Source: Pseudomonas fluorescens
GTDB lineage: Bacteria; Pseudomonadota; Gammaproteobacteria; Pseudomonadales; Pseudomonadaceae
Assembly (NCBI RefSeq): GCF_902497745.1
Contig: NZ_CABVHJ010000016.1
Location: 79,286-143,285, forward strand
Length of the DNA: 64,000 nt
Direction: 5' to 3'
The translations under genes and the position numbers were made by a program. Below, one piece after another: positions 60,276 to 64,000 of the stretch. Positions within the stretch are counted from its first letter, which is position 1, and the number at the start of each line of letters is the position of its first letter. The notes below the pieces were generated by a model, which was not told the DNA's origin, did not search any database, and saw only the letters and a list, made by a program, of their open reading frames with translations.

Positions 60276-63200
60276 GCGCGAGCCCCTTCAGTGGATAGCG
60301 AACGCCAGGGCGCTTCAAACAGCGGACGGTACAAAGCATCACACCAACCGGAAAACGTCTCGTCAGCAAGCAATGCCTCGAAATCGGCAAATTGACGTGA
60401 CAACGCCGGGCTCTCGCGGCGCTCACCTTCGCTGGTCTGCCCGTCACCGTCATAGGTTTTACGTGCAGCAGCTTCTGCCTTCAGCGGGTCGGTCTGAGAA
60501 AGCCACGCGAAAGCGGTCTTTACTGCGATGGGCAGCGGCTGTCGCATACCCGCCTGCCAGGCGAGGAGCAAATCACCGAGGAACCGTATGGCGCGATCTG
60601 GCTCCATGGGATCAAGCAGCAGGGTGTCATCGCTGGCAACCAGTGCAGTGCTCAGGGAAAGTCCGCTGGCGCAGGCCACCAGATGATTGACCCAGGGTCT
60701 GGTCAGGCGATGCCATTTACGGCTTTTGATCGAGCCAATGCTGTTGGGGATGGTCGTGACCGACAACAGGCCACCGTCGGCGCGCTGATGCAAACCGGCA
60801 AGCCAGCCTTCAAGGCGTAACCCCTGCAATTCAAGGTTGACCGGTAACGCACTGGTCAAAGGGCCAGGCCAGAGTGTCAGCAGTTGTTGATAACGCTGCA
60901 GCAAATCCGGCAGAGGTTCGATCAACTCTCGTTGCAGGCACTCGCCGAACCCAGCCATTGGCAACAGGCCGCTGTTTTGCAGACGCCGTGCCTGGGCAGT
61001 CAGCGCCTCATCGACATTGTCCGGTTGCCTGAGAGCGGCTTCGAGCAGGCTGTCGCTGAGTGTGTAACGCTGCAATGCGTCCAGCACGAAGGGTTCTTCA
61101 TCGGCCAGAGGAGCTTCGGCGGCCTCGAAATAGACCTTGAGGCGCTGGGTGAAAAAGTGTCGAACCGGATTGCGCAAAAAATCCTGCAGCAAAGCCAGGC
61201 TCAACGGTTCCTCTTGTACATAAGGGGTAAGCAACTGCACTTCGCGTTGAGGCTCATGCTGCTGATGCAGAACCTGCCATTCGCTGGCGTAGCTGAAGAG
61301 GTGATCGCCGTCATGAAAATAGCGCGCGCTGAACGGTTGCAGCGGGTGCTCTTGCGTCATGGCACTTAACAGATCGCCGCTTTCGTCGAGCAATCGCCAA
61401 CCGCTGGCGAGGTGATCGCGCAACTGGCCGATCAACACGGAAGCCGGTCGCTCACTGTTGTCGCGAATGCTGCGGCCGACCCAACTGATGTACAGCTGAT
61501 TGCGCGCTGACAAAAGTGCTTCGAGCAAAAGGTAGCGGTCATCTTCACGCCGCGAACGATCTCCCGGACGGTAGTCGCTGCCCATGAGGTCGAAGTCCAG
61601 CGGAGGCTGTGCGCGGGGATAATCGCCGTCATTCATTCCCAGCAGGCAGACCAGTTTGAATGGAATGGCACGCATGGGCATCAGCGTACAAAAATTCACG
61701 GCACCGGCCAGGAAGCGCTGAGATAAACGCCCCTGATCCAGCCCGGCGAGCCAGGCTTCGCGCACAACTGTCAGTGGCAGCTCATCCGCAAGACCTACGG
61801 CCTCACATGTTTCCAGCCAGGTTTCACGAAGCTCTTCGAGCTGCGTCAGCAAGTAATCGTCATGTTCGTTACTGGCTTTGAAGAACAGTTGCATCAGCGC
61901 TTGCAACCGATAACCCCACTCCTTGGGTTGAGCGGGTTGAGTGAGCTGCTGATGAGCAAGTTCCAAAGCGTCGAGCAAGGCTACCAACGGCCCGATCAGT
62001 GCGGCGTCGAGTCCGCCGATTTCATCATAGGGCTCAATCCCTTCACACGCGTTGGCGCTGCCGACGGCGTAGCCCAAGAGCATCCGGCGCAGACCGAAAT
62101 GCCAACTGTTTTGTTCAAGCTCATTCGGTAAACCCAGGCCCGCCCGCTGCTCGGCGTTCATGCCCCAACGCACGCCTGCACCTTCGATCCAGCGGTGCAG
62201 CGTTGGCAGGTCGCGCTCCTCCACACCAAAGCGTGCGCGAAGTGCGGGAACGTCGAGCAGGTCGAGGATTTCACTGACCGGGAAACGGCTATCGGGAAGC
62301 TTGAGCAGGTGTTCGACCGCGATCAGCAATGGATCGCGGCCGCGCTGCCCCTGATCGGCCAATGTGAAGGGTATGAATCGCGGGTCGTGGCGATCAAGCT
62401 GACCAAACACCGCGCGGATATGCGGCGCGTAGCTGTCGACATCCGGCACCATCACGATCACATCGCGAGGGCGCAGATCCGGGTTGGCACTGAAGCGCGC
62501 GAGGAGCTGGTCATGCAATATCTCGACTTCACGTTGAGCACTGTGGGCAATGTGAAAGCGTATCGACTCGTCATCAGCCAGGTCGACAGCGGGCCAGTGT
62601 TCACGAGTTTCATTGAGCGGGCGCAACTCCAGGATGTCGTCCTGGAGTTGATTGAGCAGATTCTGTGGCTGGGTGTCGCTGAACAGGTCTATGCGACCGT
62701 CGCGAAAAGCCGCTCGATAGCTATTCGGATCATCATAACTGTCGAGTAGGCTGATGTAGTCCCGGCCTTGCTTGCCCCATGCTGCCAACAGCGGATGGGC
62801 ATGTTGATGCAGTGTTTCAGGATCAAGCACGACGGGCATTCCGCTTTTGCGCGATTGCCGCTTGTATTGATGGCGCAGCAGATCCTTGTCGGCGACGATG
62901 TCGGCCCAGTGATGGCGGCAGGGGTTGTGCACACACAGCAGAACCTGACTGAAACGCGCGAGCCCGGCCAGCGCTTCAAGCACTTGGGCTGGTAACGAAG
63001 AAATCCCGAAGACGATCACTCGTGATGGCAAACCCACCGGGGCCTCGGTGAGATTATTGATGCGCTCGATGAATCGCTGATGAACACCCGCACGACTCTG
63101 CGCCATTCCCAGTTCGCCCACGTCATCGAGCAATGCACGCCACAACTCCGCTTGCCAGCAACTGGTCGGTGGCAGCGGTTTTACTTCGCCTCTGACATTT

Positions 63201-63724
63201 CGCAGTTGATGCCGCCCTTCGGCCCAATCCTCGAGCCAGTCGGCGCGATAGACCTGATATTGGTCGAAGAGATCCGCGAGGCGCTCAGACAGTTGATAGC
63301 GTTTACGCAAGTCAGTGTCGTTGGTGAGGAAGCGTTGTAACGGCTCGAAATGCGGGCGATCGATCACCTGGGGTAGCAAGCGCATCAGACGCCAGGTTAA
63401 CGGTGCCTTATCGAGCAGGGATTTGGCCGGAATTTCTTCTCGTCCAAGAACCATGCGGTAAAGCTGCCACATGAAACTGCCCGGCAGTTGCACATCAATC
63501 GCTGCCGCAATACCGCAGCCGCCCAGATCCTCGTCCTGCGGGTCTTCCGCCAGAGCCAATTTGAGCCATTGGGCAATACCGTTGCTCTGCACCAAGGCAA
63601 TTTCATTTTCCAGGGGAGCTAGTGGATAGCGCCGCATGATGCTGATCACAAGGCTGCGCAGTTCGTCCAGGCTGTTGCTCTGAACCACCATGAATGCAGC
63701 GTTGAGGGACTGGGCGTCCGGCAT
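60272..63724 (-). CDS. recC: Exodeoxyribonuclease V gamma subunit RecC
   Basis: A 1150-residue subunit that holds the split DNA strands and recognises Chi. The N-terminal FMVVQSNSLDELRSLVISIMRRYPLAPLENE and VQSNGIAQWLKLALAED are family hallmarks, as is the middle MPMRAIPFKLVCLLGMNDGDYPR. I start at MPDAQSLN, which has AAGGAAA upstream; the frame continues into the rRNA terminator by chance. It is the first gene of the recCBD operon and lies just after the 3' end of an rRNA operon on the same strand. Confidence 0.97.
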   Translation of the reverse strand: MPDAQSLNAAFMVVQSNSLDELRSLVISIMRRYPLAPLENEIALVQSNGIAQWLKLALAEDPQDEDLGGCGIAAAIDVQLPGSFMWQLYRMVLGREEIPAKSLLDKAPLTWRLMRLLPQVIDRPHFEPLQRFLTNDTDLRKRYQLSERLADLFDQYQVYRADWLEDWAEGRHQLRNVRGEVKPLPPTSCWQAELWRALLDDVGELGMAQSRAGVHQRFIERINNLTEAPVGLPSRVIVFGISSLPAQVLEALAGLARFSQVLLCVHNPCRHHWADIVADKDLLRHQYKRQSRKSGMPVVLDPETLHQHAHPLLAAWGKQGRDYISLLDSYDDPNSYRAAFRDGRIDLFSDTQPQNLLNQLQDDILELRPLNETREHWPAVDLADDESIRFHIAHSAQREVEILHDQLLARFSANPDLRPRDVIVMVPDVDSYAPHIRAVFGQLDRHDPRFIPFTLADQGQRGRDPLLIAVEHLLKLPDSRFPVSEILDLLDVPALRARFGVEERDLPTLHRWIEGAGVRWGMNAEQRAGLGLPNELEQNSWHFGLRRMLLGYAVGSANACEGIEPYDEIGGLDAALIGPLVALLDALELAHQQLTQPAQPKEWGYRLQALMQLFFKASNEHDDYLLTQLEELRETWLETCEAVGLADELPLTVVREAWLAGLDQGRLSQRFLAGAVNFCTLMPMRAIPFKLVCLLGMNDGDYPRAQPPLDFDLMGSDYRPGDRSRREDDRYLLLEALLSARNQLYISWVGRSIRDNSERPASVLIGQLRDHLASGWRLLDESGDLLSAMTQEHPLQPFSARYFHDGDHLFSYASEWQVLHQQHEPQREVQLLTPYVQEEPLSLALLQDFLRNPVRHFFTQRLKVYFEAAEAPLADEEPFVLDALQRYTLSDSLLEAALRQPDNVDEALTAQARRLQNSGLLPMAGFGECLQRELIEPLPDLLQRYQQLLTLWPGPLTSALPVNLELQGLRLEGWLAGLHQRADGGLLSVTTIPNSIGSIKSRKWHRLTRPWVNHLVACASGLSLSTALVASDDTLLLDPMEPDRAIRFLGDLLLAWQAGMRQPLPIAVKTAFAWLSQTDPLKAEAAARKTYDGDGQTSEGERRESPALSRQFADFEALLADETFSGWCDALYRPLFEAPWRSLSTEGARA

Positions 63725-63837
63725 AAGGGTTTCCTTGGAGAAGTACAAAAGCCAGGGCAGAACCTTAGCATTGTCGGCAGGTTGTGACAGCCGGACGGCG
63801 TCCGTGAATGCTGTACGAACTTTCCTGCGGGCAAAAC

Positions 63838-63867
63838 AAAACCCCAACTGCTTTCGCAATTGGGGTT
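63838..63867 (-). terminator. Terminator of the rRNA operon
   Basis: On the minus strand CCCCAATTGC, a GAAA tetraloop and GCAGTTGGGG form a strong stem, followed by TTTTGTTTT. It starts 13 bases after the 5S gene and separates the rRNA operon from recC. Confidence 0.92.
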
Positions 63868-63879
63868 TCGGAATTTAAT

Positions 63880-63994
63880 CTTGACGATGACCTACTCTCA
63901 CATGGGGAAACCCCACACTACCATCGGCGATGCATCGTTTCACTGCTGAGTTCGGGATGGGATCAGGTGGTTCCAACGCTCTATGGTCGTCAAG
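63880..63994 (-). rRNA. rrf: 5S ribosomal RNA
   Basis: The minus strand reads CTTGACGACCATAGAGCGTT, continues through the conserved CCTGATCCCATCCCGAACTC and CGATGGTAGTGTGGGG, and ends GAGTAGGTCATCGTCAAG, closing the terminal stem CTTGACGA/TCGTCAAG. The ends are set by that stem and may differ by a base or two from the mature RNA. The 23S gene must lie beyond the right edge of the window. Confidence 0.95.
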
Positions 63995-64000
63995 AAATTC

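Noticed and set aside
63724..64000. A tRNA gene beside the 5S rRNA
   Set aside because: Only the 5S gene, its terminator and the recC start are present; no cloverleaf sequence can be formed.

Overview
The window looks like a stretch of a Pseudomonas chromosome, most likely from the P. fluorescens group. The evidence is high GC with strong third-position bias, many inverted REP doublets of the GTGGGAGC and TGTAGGAGCTGCCG types, a yfiR-yfiN-yfiB locus, a recC-recB-recD operon downstream of a 5S rRNA, an mmsA-mmsB pair and an HBM-type chemoreceptor like McpS. No integrase, transposase, phage gene, tRNA or CRISPR array was seen.

Left part, 1-9.4 kb: the end of a DUF2252 gene, two unknown small genes, a RimJ-type acetyltransferase, a GT39 glycosyltransferase, a histidine phosphatase/PAP2 phosphatase pair, a chemoreceptor and a higBA toxin-antitoxin pair whose promoter carries a perfect palindrome. 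9.4-14.2 kb: a leftward set of DUF1329, DUF1302 (outer-membrane barrel) and a secreted protein of the zinc phospholipase C/P1 nuclease type. 14.4-20.5 kb: a sugar/glycerol kinase, a GlpD-like oxidase and an alkyl-DHAP-synthase-like flavoprotein, with a divergent AraC regulator. 20.7-21.4 kb: a DUF6124 small gene preceded by an elaborate, possibly pseudoknotted leader RNA. 22-26 kb: a D-aminoacylase/RpiR/GntP operon. 26-32.8 kb: redox and regulatory genes (NAD-dependent epimerase, LysR, MdaB, a quinol monooxygenase, TauE/SafE, LysR, NAD(P)H dehydrogenase, MerR).

The centre, 32.8-47.5 kb, is the most unusual region. It is an 11-gene, tightly packed leftward operon that encodes a carrier protein with a C-terminal zinc ribbon, two intact ketosynthases each followed by a ketosynthase-like protein without the catalytic triad, a class III aminotransferase fused to an acyl-thioester-reductase-like Rossmann domain, two short-chain reductases, an outer-membrane barrel, a LolA-like periplasmic protein and an MMPL/RND exporter. 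I infer a type II polyketide/fatty-acid pathway that releases its chain as an aldehyde, aminates it and exports the amine. Its promoter has a 20-bp spacer with a near-perfect dyad, the signature of MerR-activated promoters. A closely matching promoter lies before the NAD(P)H dehydrogenase gene at 31590, and a MerR gene sits at the far end of the operon. I propose that this MerR protein controls both units.

Right part, 48-64 kb: a cupin gene, mmsB-mmsA with a divergent LysR regulator, the yfiBNR cyclic-di-GMP module, the recD-recB-recC operon (all leftward), and finally the terminator and 5S rRNA gene at the 3' end of an rRNA operon that enters from the right.
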